From Xiphydria camelus (Eukaryota; Arthropoda; Insecta; Hymenoptera; Xiphydriidae): DNA of 64,000 bases. The DNA is taken from NCBI GenBank assembly GCA_963678675.1, contig OY783194.1:14553812-14617811 (forward strand), read 5' to 3'. How positions within the stretch are numbered: the first letter of the stretch is position 1; every line of letters begins with the position of its first letter. A program made the translations under genes and the position numbers. The notes below the pieces were generated by a model, which ran no database searches, was not told the DNA's origin, and saw only the letters and a list, made by a program, of their open reading frames with translations. Of this stretch, positions 22,183 to 32,900 are shown piece by piece.

Positions 22183-22637
22183 CTACACGATCGACGACTA
22201 ATACGCGAAACAAAATCGATAAAGATACTACGATAACTAACACGGGTCCGCTAGACTTCCACGCGATATACGATAAACGGTAGGCCTTTCAAGGGCAATA
22301 CAATTCGAAAAGGGACTCTAAGAATTACTATTCACGGCCACGTGTCGCTAATAAGGAACCGGCTTACCGGAAAAATTCCGCAATTGACTGCTGGGCACGT
22401 CTGTCCACGGCGCTGGTCCGCACGAAAGCTCGGCTCGCTAGGCGGAGAGAAGGCCCTTCCCCACTCTAGGAGCCCTTTACGCGATCTAATTGGTGATCGA
22501 TTTCCCCCGCTGATTTGCATGCGCGACGCTGCTATTACCGCTGCGCGCCCGCTCCGTCGATCGCCAATCGAAGACAATATCTTTCGTGGATTTCTTCGTG
22601 GCTCCGGAACTATCCCCTCACGGATGACTGCTTGATG

Positions 22638-22745
22638 AATCCCTCCGGAACATTCCCCTGCGGGATCACGCGGAGGATTCCGATACGGAGTTAGCTTCCG
22701 AAGATTCCTCCGGAACATTCCCCTGTGGGATCACGCGGAGAATCT
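22638..22745. repeat. Short tandem duplication in the LTR
   Basis: CTCCGGAACATTCCCCTG, followed by G/TGGGATCACGCGGAG, occurs twice, 67 bp apart. It is a feature of the LTR's right part. Confidence 0.6.
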
Positions 22746-23219
22746 CAATGCGACGTTATCTCCCAAGTTGTCCATCCGTGCCGAAGAAACGGGGTGCCTG
22801 TCTACACAGGTTACGTTCCTCGCCGGGTACGCTGCTCGTCTGCAAGTCCCAGTCCTGCGCCTGGCAGGGAAGTCGTGGGCATCTTGCTGCACGGCATCTA
22901 GCGCTCGTTGCAGCCCCTTGTCCTCCAGCTCCAGCGTCCTTGTAGCTCTATTTTAGTCTAACAGATCTAGACACGGTAGTCGGTTCTAACAAAACTAATT
23001 ATTAACGCTCTAAATAATGCTCTGGGAATGGCGGGACCAGCGGTGCGACGTGAGGGACTGCGTCACATTGTAACGTGCACGATTTGCAACGTTACAGTAC
23101 ATAATTATACATTTTCCTAGGCACCAGGCCTGTCTCCTAGTTGGTATTTTAATGGAAAACTAATTCTACACAAGATAAATGTAAATTCTAATACATATGA
23201 AAAAAATAATATAAATAAG

Positions 23220-23494
23220 TAAGGTAAGATGGGGTAAGAGCGTACTAAAAATAAACGGGACAAGTACATTACATCAACATATCAACAAAAACAAAAATTT
23301 AGATTAGCAACTGCGAAAATACCTCTTAGATTAAAAAAAACAGCTTAATTAACGCTTAAACGGCTTAATCCGTACTCACAAAAAATTACAAATTAAAGAT
23401 GGCAGCACCATTCGTTAAGAAATTTGAATAAAAATTGATATGAGGCACTTACCCCGTCTATTTTTTTTGTACACTCTTACCCCACCTTACCTTA
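23220..23494. mobile_element. 275-bp MITE with TAAGGTAAGATGGGGTAAGA ends
   Basis: TAAGGTAAGATGGGGTAAGA at 23220 pairs with TCTTACCCCACCTTACCTTA ending at 23494. The interior is AT-rich and non-coding. A related short tract ('GGTAAAACGGGG') lies at 63350-63385. Confidence 0.7.
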
Positions 23495-23689
23495 TCTATA
23501 ATTTTTTTAAATATGAAGATAATTTTTTCATGGCCAGAAATATTATATATAATACACATAAAAAAAATTCATATAATGTGTTTTAAAATGGGTCCCAGTC
23601 TTCTGCAACTTAAAGGATTAAGAGGGTAAATAAATAAAAATGTGAAAGAGTATTTCGAATCACATCAAGTCAGGGACGCGTAATGCTGG

Positions 23690-24150
23690 GGTGATTCATG
23701 AAGCCAGGTCAAAGCCGGGACAGTTTCCCCCAATGATGACGTCAAGGAGACTGAGCATACCAACAGGTACAGGACAAAGGAGAAAGGAGGACTCATAGTC
23801 CAGTCAGTGGGGGATTTTGCCCTATAAAAGGTGGGGTAGTCGCAATTTTTTAATATGTAGTTAAGGTCTGGGCCTTAACAAAAAATCCAAGTTTTCGACC
23901 TTGGGGAGTGACCGCTCGAGCCGCCATCTGGAATCAAAGGGACAAAAAATGTGTTTTTTTTTCAAAATAACTTCCCAGCGGTTGATTTTGCGACAAAAAT
24001 GTTTGAATAAAAGTTAAAGAAGATAAAATTCCTCACATTTCTTGTATTTTCGTTTTTTTATAAGTCTAATTTGTTTCGAGTTACAGCGGCGGAAAGATGA
24101 ACATTTTTCCCCCAAAAATAGTAACACTCGCCATTTTTGTGATTTTTTTT
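23690..24150. repeat. Dispersed repeat, inverted copy at 44.1-44.5 kb
   Basis: From about 23815 (CCTATAAAAGGTGGGGTAGT) through TTTTCGACCTTGGGGAGTGA and GGTTGATTTTGCGACAAAA to 'agatgaacattttt' at 24095, the sequence matches the reverse complement of 44100-44410 with moderate divergence. It is an unclassified repeat family. No coding sequence was found. Confidence 0.65.
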
Positions 24151-24940
24151 TAGTGTTTCTTGCTATTTATAATAATTGTATCCCTGATAGGCCTAATAGT
24201 CCACAGCGTCGTGATCTTAGGTGGAAATGACGCTTGAGCTACGCGATTATATTATTAACGTTTGCCTTTCTTTGATGGTTTTGGTCGGTTGGTGTTGACG
24301 TCTTGAGTATAATCTGTGTCCTCAATATCATCATCATCGTTGCTTCTGAAAACACATTGCTCTTCCATTGGTAAAATGTCTAGCCGGATAAGCACTTGAA
24401 AAACGCCCATGAAGGAAATAACACGAATCGGGCACTAAAACACTCTCTCGGATGTAAGGAAATTTTAGCAATTTTACTATTCCAAAAAGTGCGAAATTGT
24501 GAGCACGTATTTGCCTCCGTATACACTTGTAAGGAAAGTATCCTTCATCTATATATATATATATATCTGAATTTGGCGCTTGGGTCGGGTAGGTAAGTCA
24601 GACCTCCTATGGCGCTGTAGGCGGCCGAGTTGCACAGTGGACATGTGGCGTCAGAATGATGATGTAAGCCACGAAGCACACACGCCGTAATAGTTAAGAA
24701 TATAAAACTAAACGGCAGTTATCAAGAAGCAACAAAGTGAATAACGACATTGAATGTTGTTTCTTTGTTTACAGGTAGGATTAATTAGTTTTAAGTTATT
24801 ATATCGGTTTTGTTTGTATAGAATCAATTAGTTTAAGTTAGGTTAGGTTAAGGTTTTGTTTGAGGAAAATAATAAAATCTTTGTTTACAGAGAAACGATT
24901 CGTGCGTTATTCTCTCCATTATAAAACACATTCATGTTAT
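24151..24940. other. Unassigned; probable leader of the gag-like gene
   Basis: A short TA microsatellite sits at 24551-24564. Two consecutive acceptor-like motifs (ctttgtttacag) end at 24774 and 24890, upstream of the ATG at 24949, so a spliced 5' leader is possible. No gene was recognised before that. Confidence 0.35.
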
Positions 24941-24948
24941 AAATCACG

Positions 24949-25889
24949 ATGGATAAGCTACAATTCAACTTCGAGATGCTCTGCGCTGCAGATGAACCGA
25001 GGACGAACATGCTGTGCATTACTTCAATTAGCACACTGGACGGCCGGACATACACACTTCTAAATCCCTGCTGGGACGTACAACTGCACGCGGCAATCAG
25101 GAAAACAGCAACATATTCTAAAGTAAAAAAAACATTAACTAAAAGGGGCCAGACGAGAAAGGTTTGGATTAATCTAACTAAAGAATTGATCGAAACTTAT
25201 TTAGACGAGGGAGACAATTTACAATTTGAGGACGTATATTTAGAAGAAGTAACACACAGACAACACAGTAGTATAAGAAATGCTTCCGAACAACCATTGA
25301 TAAAATTGCTCGAACAACTGCTTGAAAAAAGCCAAGAAACATCTAAGGAAAAGAATATGGGTAAAATCGCAAAAGAATTCGTAATTGAAAAATTTAACGT
25401 AAGAACCTCCAATGTAGATCAATGGATAATTAATATTGAAAAAGAATGCGAACGGTTTAATATAACTAAAGAGGAGAAAAAAAATTGTAATTTTAAAATA
25501 ATTCATGGAAAAAAGTACTATAGATTGGTATAGTAGTACACTTTCTAAGTTAACCATTCAAGCGAACTGGGAAGATTGGAAGAAGAATTTTTGTAATACA
25601 TTTGCGACCAAAGGTTGGTCGCAAATAAGATATGCACTACACTTTAAATATCAAACAGGCTCTTTACTAGACTACGCAGTAAAAAAAGAAAAACTTTTAT
25701 TAGAAACAAGAAAATCTATTGATAAGGGAACAGTGATTGATTTAATTGCTATTGGCCTGCCAAATTTTGTAGCTGATAGAATTGATAGAGATAAGTTACA
25801 TATTACTGAAGACTTGTACAACAAAATAGGTCAACTCGAACACTTATTTCCAGGTACAGCCGGATACGCATGTAAATACTGCACCGCTT
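24949..25889 (+). pseudogene. Gag-like gene of an LTR retrotransposon, frameshifted
   Basis: Frame 1 (24949-25533) starts at a good ATG and encodes 194 residues: an N-terminal region with LLNPCWDVQLHAAIRK, then a Glu/Lys-rich, probably helical segment. It stops shortly after the A6 run at 25507-25512. Frame 2 (25505-25891) carries straight on with STIDWYSSTLSKL, NWEDWKKNFCNTFATKGWS, IRYALHFKYQTGSLLDYAVK and LIAIGLPNFV. This is the W..W...F...F..KGW.....A....Y..GS arrangement of retrotransposon capsid (gag) domains. It ends at ACKYCTA, where a zinc knuckle would start. An extra base in the A-run is the simplest break. No protease, RT or LTR was found nearby. A domesticated or solitary gag is conceivable. 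Confidence 0.6.
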
Positions 25890-25891
25890 GA

Positions 25892-26312
25892 ATTTTTTCC
25901 CATTCAGGTATATTGTGTGTTTGTGTATAAGTAAGCTCTCCCTAAATGTTTAGATCAAAATATTCATTTTATCAAAAGTTATCGTCAAAAAACCGAAAAA
26001 CGAAAATATTTGTTATCTCGAAAACTACTCAACCGATTTCGCACAGAAAAATATATGTCATGCATCATCAGGTAACTAAATTACAAAAAAGGTGTGAGTG
26101 CCGTCGTACTCACGGAGGATCTCTAAACATCTTACAATTATCTGCATTATTACATTGGGGAATATGACGTCGTAGTTAGACATAAAGAAGTTTAATTTTT
26201 TCTATAATAAAATATTTATTATTATTATATTAGATTTATAACTTACTAGCAGCCCGTCCCGGCTTCGCACGGGTAGATTGTGGATTGATTTTGTCCGTCC
26301 ACCATTGTTTAA
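25892..26312. other. Unassigned; contains a conserved-looking GC-rich motif
   Basis: AGCAGCCCGTCCCGGCTTCG at about 26251 begins a block familiar from insect repeats, leading into the inverted-repeat element that follows. Nothing else was recognised. Confidence 0.3.
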
Positions 26313-27150
26313 ATACATTTTTAATACAAAACTTTTAGTATTTTTCCCGGGCTATGCAATGGTCATATTGGATTTGACATTGACCACGACCTTCAAGGTT
26401 ATATCAAGGTCAAATTAATTTTTTTTCACGTTCAAATGTGTCCTTGACCATTTTTTTCATGTTACCTTTATTGTCAGCGGAGGTCAAATTTTCATCGCAA
26501 TCGGATGAACGGTTTAGGAAGGCATAATAATCATCCGTACCGGTACTTTTTAAACACCCTGTATAAGATTTACTAACTCAGAAACCTTCGCGGGCATGCA
26601 TCCAACCATTTCCCAACTTTTCATCGCAATCGGATGAACGGTTTAGGAAGGCATAATAATCATCAGAGTGCCGGTACTTTTTGAACACATTTTATAAGAT
26701 TTACTAACTCAGAAACCTTCGCGGGCATGCGCCCAACCATTCCCCAAAGTTTCATCGCAATCGGATGAACGGTTTAGGAAGGCATAATAATCATCCGTAC
26801 CGGAACTTTTTGAACACCCTGTATAAGATTTACTAACTCAAATCTTCGCGGATATGCGTCCAACTGTTCCCCAACTTTTCATCGCAATCGGATGAACGGT
26901 TTAGGAAGGCATAATAATCATCAGTACCGGTACTTTTTGAACACCCTGTATAAGATTTACTAACTCAGAAACCTTCGCGGGCATGCGTCCAATCATTCCC
27001 CAAAGTTTCATCGCAATCGGATGAACGGTTTATAGGAAGGCATTTGATATTACCTTAAAGGTCACGGTCAAGGTCAAATTCAATACGACCACTGGGTAGC
27101 CAAGGGAAAATCCTTAAAGTTTTGTATTAAACATTTTTCTCTAAAATGTT
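26313..27150. repeat. Inverted-repeat element with 129-bp tandem repeats inside
   Basis: The outer arms (about 26313-26405 and 27050-27145) are inverted copies, with AATACAAAACTTT and ATTTGACATTGACC (or TTGACC) landmarks. Between them a unit of 127-131 bp repeats in tandem, its TCATCGCAATCGGATGAACG starting at 26492, 26621, 26752, 26879 and 27008. Units differ by a few substitutions. No protein is encoded. It has the form of a non-autonomous element that has expanded a minisatellite. Confidence 0.8.
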
Positions 27151-27715
27151 TTCCCGTTGAGATAATCCAGCTTGCGCGAATAGTATGCGCAGTAGCGCCA
27201 CACACACACTGACGCAGTCACATCTACATAGCTTACGTCTGACGCTCAATTTGCCAGGAAGGTCCTACCGCAGAGCCATAGCATAGATGTTTACACATCA
27301 AAAAAGTTTTGGATTGTTTTGTCCATAAATAAAGAAAAATAACAAGTTTGAATTTTTCAGTAATTTTTATTTTGCATATAAAAAATAACACCCCCGCCGT
27401 TTTTTATATAGATTCTAGCACGATTAAAAACTATGATATATAATTTTTACAAGATGATTAGTGTGGGACAACAAGTCGAAATAAATTAATAAAAATTATA
27501 CATCTTTGCTTCCGCCGTTTTCCTAACGAAATAGATAGCGGAAAACGGCGGAAGCATAGTTGTAAATTAATTCGAAATTTTACTGTACAAAAATAATAGT
27601 ATTTACTTACAATTAATTATTACTAACGAGAATACAATTTACCACATGTAATATATTATGTACATATAAATCGAAATTAAATGAAATTAAATGAAACTGA
27701 CATAGAAGCTTCGTT
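27151..27715. other. Unassigned with a perfect hairpin at 27510-27557
   Basis: TTGCTTCCGCCGTTTTCC and its inverted copy GGAAAACGGCGGAAGC flank a 16-base spacer. The remainder is AT-rich and without genes. Confidence 0.5.
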
Positions 27716-27967
27716 TTAATCTTCATCGCTTTCGTGATTTATTGTGGGTTCAATATTTTCTTTTTGAAATAGTTTGCTTAGTGTTTCTGCAGGTTTAATA
27801 ACCTTTGTTTGATATCGCGTAAATGACAAATAATAAATAATTGAAGCCATATGGGAACAACAACCGACCGTTCTTTTGCCGTTTGCACACTCGCATGTGT
27901 ATCGTAAGATCCCGGAATGGCCAATAGAATTAGCCCCTTCAGACCTGGCGTACATCTGTATGTACAT
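27716..27967 (-). CDS. SWIM-like zinc-finger fragment, C-terminal exon
   Basis: The minus-strand frame follows a plausible acceptor (tacatacag, just above 27967). It encodes GILRYTCECANGKRTVGCCSH, then MASIIYYLSF and an acidic tail ending in a stop. The C-x-C...C-x-H spacing with 'GxRTVGCCSH' is a SWIM-type finger that I associate with multicopy insect genes of transposon origin. Upstream exons were not located. It is probably an isolated last exon. Confidence 0.55.
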   Translation of the reverse strand: MYIQMYARSEGANSIGHSGILRYTCECANGKRTVGCCSHMASIIYYLSFTRYQTKVIKPAETLSKLFQKENIEPTINHESDED

Positions 27968-28107
27968 AGTTTTAGTTACACATAAATTTATTTGTTTTAT
28001 TAAAATAATCTACATAGACCTTATGTACATGTTAGTGCACATGTTCTCTACCCACTAAAGCATTTTTGGTACAATCTGGTGGCAAACGGTTGAACTAGAT
28101 CCTCTTA

Positions 28108-28690
28108 GGCCCGTTTCACACTTACACGGCGACCGTCCAAAAATGGCGCCATTTATACGGTGCCGTTCCATTGGGTTGACTTTTCACACACAGACGGTTT
28201 TCAAACGGCGCCGTTTAAACGGTGCCGTTCCATTGGGTTGACTTCTTCCACGCAGACGGTTTTACCAGTTTACAGTGAGTTCGGAGTATGGATCGTGATC
28301 ATAGACGTATTATAGCAATGTGATGGTATTATATAGACGCATGAAAAGGAAAAAAAGACAGATATCAGTGGATTCGTCCTGTAAATATGGGAAGAAAAAA
28401 GTTTGGAGCGTTTCATACACTTTTTGGGCAGCATAGAGAAGACGAAAAAAAGTTTTTCAACTACTTCAGGATGTCAATACCCAGTTTTGACGAACTACAT
28501 GAACGACTAAAAGAATCACTTGCAATGCAAAGAATATGGTGCCATCGCATACGCAATGATATATTGTCGCTGACACTTTTCGCAAGTGTAGCGAACGACG
28601 TAAAATACGACACGTTTACGACGTGTAAAATTAGATGTACACATATATATGTACATTCTGAAACAAATATATGTAGTAGCATAATTTCCA
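28108..28690 (+). mobile_element. Left end of a PIF/Harbinger element
   Basis: GGCCCGTTTCACACTTACAC starts at 28108, directly after TTA (28105-28107), as expected for a PIF/Harbinger terminus. A ~63-bp subterminal unit is duplicated: AAACGGTGCCGTTCCATTGG-like words occur near 28160 and 28220. A transposase first-exon fragment follows. The right end was not found; other sequences abut near 28700. Confidence 0.55.
28345..28580 (+). pseudogene. PIF/Harbinger transposase first-exon fragment
   Basis: The frame reads KKDRYQWIRPVN, then RKKFGAFHTLFGQHREDEKK, FFNYFRMSIPSFDELHERLK. This is the canonical N-terminal block '[RK]xYWxRP[IV]N...FGxFHTL...F..YFRM....F..L' of PIF/Harbinger transposases. A TGA precedes it in frame, and similarity fades after about 28570. 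The DDE domain is absent from this copy. Confidence 0.65.
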
Positions 28691-28714
28691 AAATTTTTTC
28701 ATAAATGTGTTTTA

Positions 28715-29952
28715 TTGACCACTAGGAACAAGAATCAAACGCAAAAAAATGTTTTCAACAAACAAACAAAAATCAGGTCTGAAGGGGTTAGGTTTATATT
28801 CAATAAAACAGCGATATTTAAAAGTGATGTCTATAATTCAAGTTTTGTAGAAGCCTCTGATCTACAAAAATTGTTGGACAATTCTTCGATAGACAGCAAT
28901 TCTACACTTCTAGAAAAAGTAGGTAATTTTTCTTACCCCGAAGATCAAGTGAAGTTACTGACTGATGTCTCATATGAAAATATACCTAAATGAAATACGA
29001 AATATGCTTTCTTCTATGCGCGATAATGATAATCGATCAGTCTATCAAACGGTTAGTGTATTTCTTATCAAATTAAGAAGTGTACATTCAAATAGTATGA
29101 TTTATTCATTTTTACAGTTACAACGTGAACAACTTGTCTCCGATTATTTTGACGAACTTTTGAAATCTTGAAAAAGATGTTCTCCCTTTTTATTTTGGTT
29201 TGAATAGTGTTAAGAGAGAGAGAGACAATCTCATAGAAAATGAGACTTCCAAAATTGCTAAAGAACTCTTGAATGCAGATAGTGAATTAATTCTTATATG
29301 TGATGGTACGTACAATAGACATAAAAAAAGTTCTAATAATGAGTATCCGCGCAAATCATACTCTGGCCAAAAAAAAAGTACCCTTATGCAAGCCATTTAC
29401 GATTTGTACGACAAACGGTTATATTGTCGATGTATTAGGTTCTTATTTGGCAAATGTCAATGATGCACAGATTCTACGTGATATTTTTAATTCTTCACCA
29501 GAATTGAGAAACTTGCTTCGTAGAGGAGATAAACTGGTCCTTGTGATAGAGGCTTTCGGGATATTATAGAATATTTAGAAGAGCAAGGTTTTTGAAGTAG
29601 ACATTCCTGCATTAAAAGGAAAACGTGCTCAATTGTCGTGTGAAGAATCAAATCACTCTCGATATGTCATTAAAATTCGGTGGGCAGTAGAAGCTATACA
29701 TGGGATTATCAAACAAAAGTTCAAACTTTTAGATAAAAGACTAGACAATAAAATACTTCCAAAGACCAGTTTAATTTGTAAGACGGCTTGCTTTTTACAC
29801 AATCAATTTGGGAAACGTTTAAATAGCGACGTTGAATTATCGGAAGAAATCGTGGAGTATATGAAATCAATACGTAATTTAAACGATACTCTTAGTATTC
29901 AAATCGAGAAATATGGTTGGAAGCGCAGAAAAGTACCGTTTCAACAAATAAC
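28715..29952 (+). pseudogene. DDE transposase pseudogene with several frameshifts
   Basis: Fragments in different frames line up in order. First comes a poorly conserved N-terminal part (28715-29171), then ELILICDGTYNRHKKSSNNE and PRKSYSGQKK. Next are CKPFTICTTNGYIVDVLGSY and LANVNDAQILRDIF (29340-29560), then ALKGKRAQLSCEESNHSRYV and KIRWAVEAIHGIIKQKFKLL with CFLHNQF (29610-29990). 'CDGTY', 'NDAQIL' and 'RWAVEAIHG' correspond to the D, D and E regions of a DDE_Tnp_4-type transposase. At least three frameshifts break it. The left terminus of the Polinton begins inside its C-terminal end. Confidence 0.65.
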
Positions 29953-29983
29953 AGTAGTTAAGCTAGGACAGTTCTGGGTCACC

Positions 29984-32900
29984 TTTTTTTTTTTTTAAGG
30001 AGGGAGAATGCTTTTTACGCACGACCGGGTTGGCAAAACCCGAACAGTATGGGACTCGAGACACCCCGTCGCAGTATATTTTGCCTGCGAGTGCAATACG
30101 GGGGCCCCCTACCCACTAAACCTAAACCTCCGTCCTCACCGCCCAGATGATGAAGAGAGCTCCTGGTAACGACCAGCAAGGGTCTTGCTGCAGGAAACTC
30201 TCTCTGGGCATGAGCTCGTCGCTCTCCTCGTGACAAGTGCCCGCGACCTCGTACCACGTCATCTCCATGCATGACGTATCTCGTCCGGCTGACAAGAGCC
30301 GTCCTCAAGGCAAAATCGGTTGACACCAACCGACCCTTGGGACTTCCCACTTTCGCCGGGGGAGGACCTAGTCAGCTCAGGAGCCCCGAGGGCTGCACTG
30401 CTCACGACTCGCGGGCTGACACGGTACCACTTCTCCAATTATTCCAACTATGTGTTCTAACGAACACCCCTAGCGTACATGCCTGTCGCGCCTTGCGCCG
30501 GCCGGGAAACAGAAGCACTCCCAATGGAGTGGTGAGTCACCCCACAATATCTGCTCTCGGCGACACAACATTTCCACACACTCATGCACAGGCCGCTCCA
30601 AAGATGCCGGGAAGCTCGACCTGACATCTCGGATTGGCCCGGCCCACACGTATACACTCACTCACGCACACACCCATATCCACCCCACTCACCCTCCCAT
30701 TCACTCACCCATACACAACACGGCCTACTGCCTTATCATGCACCAGGCTGGGCTTCAACCAGTGACCGGAGCACTCCCAATGGAGTGGTGGGGCAGGCCC
30801 CACTCCTCCGGTTCAGTAGCCAGCCAGCGCATCTTCGCACCCCAGGCATGCAGTGGCAACTTAGCCATTACGCCCTTCCCTCTCGCGCGTCCTCTCGGCC
30901 TCTTCCTTTCGCGTAAGGACCGCCTTGGCAAACTTTGCCACGGCTGCCCACACCTCCTTATCTGTTATCATTCGGGGTATCATAGCCCGAAATGTTAGCT
31001 CAGTTCCCTCTCCTAATACTGTGCGCATTGCCACCCTCTCAACTTCCCACGCCTCACACTCCCCGAGGGTGTGCTCGGTGGAATCCAAAATTTCGTCACA
31101 GTGGTGGCATCGAGGAGATCTCTCCCTGTTGATTCGGAAGAGATACTCCCCGAAGCACCCGTGACCCCCCATGAGCTGCGTTAGATAGAAGGATATGCAC
31201 CCATGCCTCCTATCCAACTACCCGTCAAAGCTTGGGAGGATGGCATTGCGCACCCTGCCCCCGGACAAATTCACATTTTTCAGTGAAAGCTCCCACTGTA
31301 TACGCGTGAGTAGCTTTGCCGCCTTCACGATGTCCCGTTTTGACTCCGGGTCTTCCACGCCAGTCTCCCTGACCACCTGGATCCGCTCGTACACCCTCCT
31401 AAGGCACTCCGCTAAAGGTGCACGGGCGGAACCCTGGCCATTAGCAACGCAGCCTCCAAAGATAGTGTTCGGTAGGCACTAATGACCCGAAGGGCCATTC
31501 GTCGCTGTATTGCCAACAGTTGCCTCCTGCTGCTCGCACGAGCAGACAACTGCCTGCTCCACACCGGGGCACTGTACAGAATGACGGAATGAACCACGTT
31601 CATGTACAAACGCCTCTTAGTTTCCCGGGGCCCACGTAGGTTCGGTACAAGACTCCAAAGCGCCTTTATAACACCCTCAACCTTAACTACCACCTTGTCG
31701 AAGTGCGGGCGGAAGGTCATCGCCCTGTCGAATTCGATGCCAAGATACCTCATGGAGGGCTGGATCCGGATCATTTCTCCACCCACAAAGACCGATCCAC
31801 CAGCCTCTCCACCAAATATCATAGCTGTCGTCTTCTTCGGCGCGATTTCCAGACCAAGCTCACTGATGCGGTACGCCACCGCACCAACTTGCCTGGCCGC
31901 CAAAAGGGAAGCTCGTCTGGAACTACGTTCGCGTGCCAGCACAATCGTGTCATCCGCGTATGCTATGACCCTACATCCCGGCTCCACATCCACCTCGAGA
32001 ACATAATCATATGCGATGTTCCACAGGAAGGGGCCAAGGACCGATCCCTGCGGAACACCAGCACTGACCTCCCTCGTGTGGACTTGACCATCCTCCCCAC
32101 GGAAACAGATGACTCTCTTATCAAGGTAGTCACTGACTATCGCGATGAGATATTCGGGCAGCCCCTTACCCCTCATCTGAGCGATAATACTTGCCCAGGG
32201 GAGGGTATTGAAGGCATTCCGAATATCCACCGCAACAGCCACCACTATTTCACCATCATCCCTCGCCTGTTCTACGAAGCTTTGGACTTCGATCATCGCG
32301 TCTATAGTCGACCGCCTGGGACGAAAACCAAACTGCCGGTCCGACAACCCTCCTCCAGGAAGCCGGGTGAAAGCCCGCCGAATTCTGTCCACGATGATTC
32401 GTTCGAGCCCCTTGCCCGCGTCATCCAGTAGATATATCGGCCGGAATTTTCCCCGACTCTCCTCACCATGTCCCTTAGGGATCAACACAAGGTTGGACCT
32501 TCACCCCTTGTAGAGCTCGGCCAACTCCTCCAGGGCCTCCTCGGTGGCCTGGATCCACCAAAAGGCACGGATACTGTCCGGGCCGGGCGCCGACGCCTTT
32601 GGCTTCTCCTTGACCAGGGCTCGTCTTGTTGCGAGCTGTGTGATAACCAGGTCCTCTTCATCCGGGCCAGGTAGTGGCGGCGGGGGATCCTTCCCCACGT
32701 TCGGTGAGACCCTCGCAGGTGCCCTCGGGAAGAGCCCGTCGATGACCTTGTCCGTATCCTCGATCGACATGGTCTCTGTGCCAGATGGGGAGCTCCCTCT
32801 GATTCTCCCCATTGCTATTTTATAGGCTCTGCCCCACGGATCAACGTTCAACTCCTCGACGAGGTCTTTCCACGCGAGCGCCCGAGCTTGCCGGATTTCC

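Larger units (their letters stand above)
14239..23096. mobile_element. LTR broken up by nested insertions
   Basis: The left end is TGTAACGACGCTACCCGG at 14239 and the right end is TTTGCAACGTTACA at 23096. GTAC flanks both (14235-14238 and 23097-23100), as expected for a TG...CA LTR with a 4-bp duplication. The same left end starts again at 63617, which confirms it as a repeat family. Parts that look like LTR lie at 14239 to about 14755, about 19440-19755 and 22034-23096. They share a repeated word 'cacgaagacagcagat' and 'accgagttcgaatcc'. The intervening DNA is made of later insertions and a tandem duplication. Whether both ends belong to a single LTR is inferred from the matching GTAC. Confidence 0.55.

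Noticed and set aside
22332..22718. 128-codon minus-strand open frame in the LTR
   Set aside because: GC-rich LTR sequence with no motif and an opposing open frame over the same bases.
26492..27010. Regularly spaced repeats that could suggest a CRISPR array
   Set aside because: The repeat unit is ~129 bp and continuous, with no unique spacers. The context is eukaryotic and there are no cas genes.
29953..29958. 6-bp target duplication of the Polinton
   Set aside because: The six bases outside each end (AATAAC, ATTGAA) do not match, so I report no duplication.
31703..32431. Plus-strand open frame of 242 codons
   Set aside because: It lies opposite the R1-type reverse transcriptase, whose motifs (YADD, GVPQGS) read on the minus strand.
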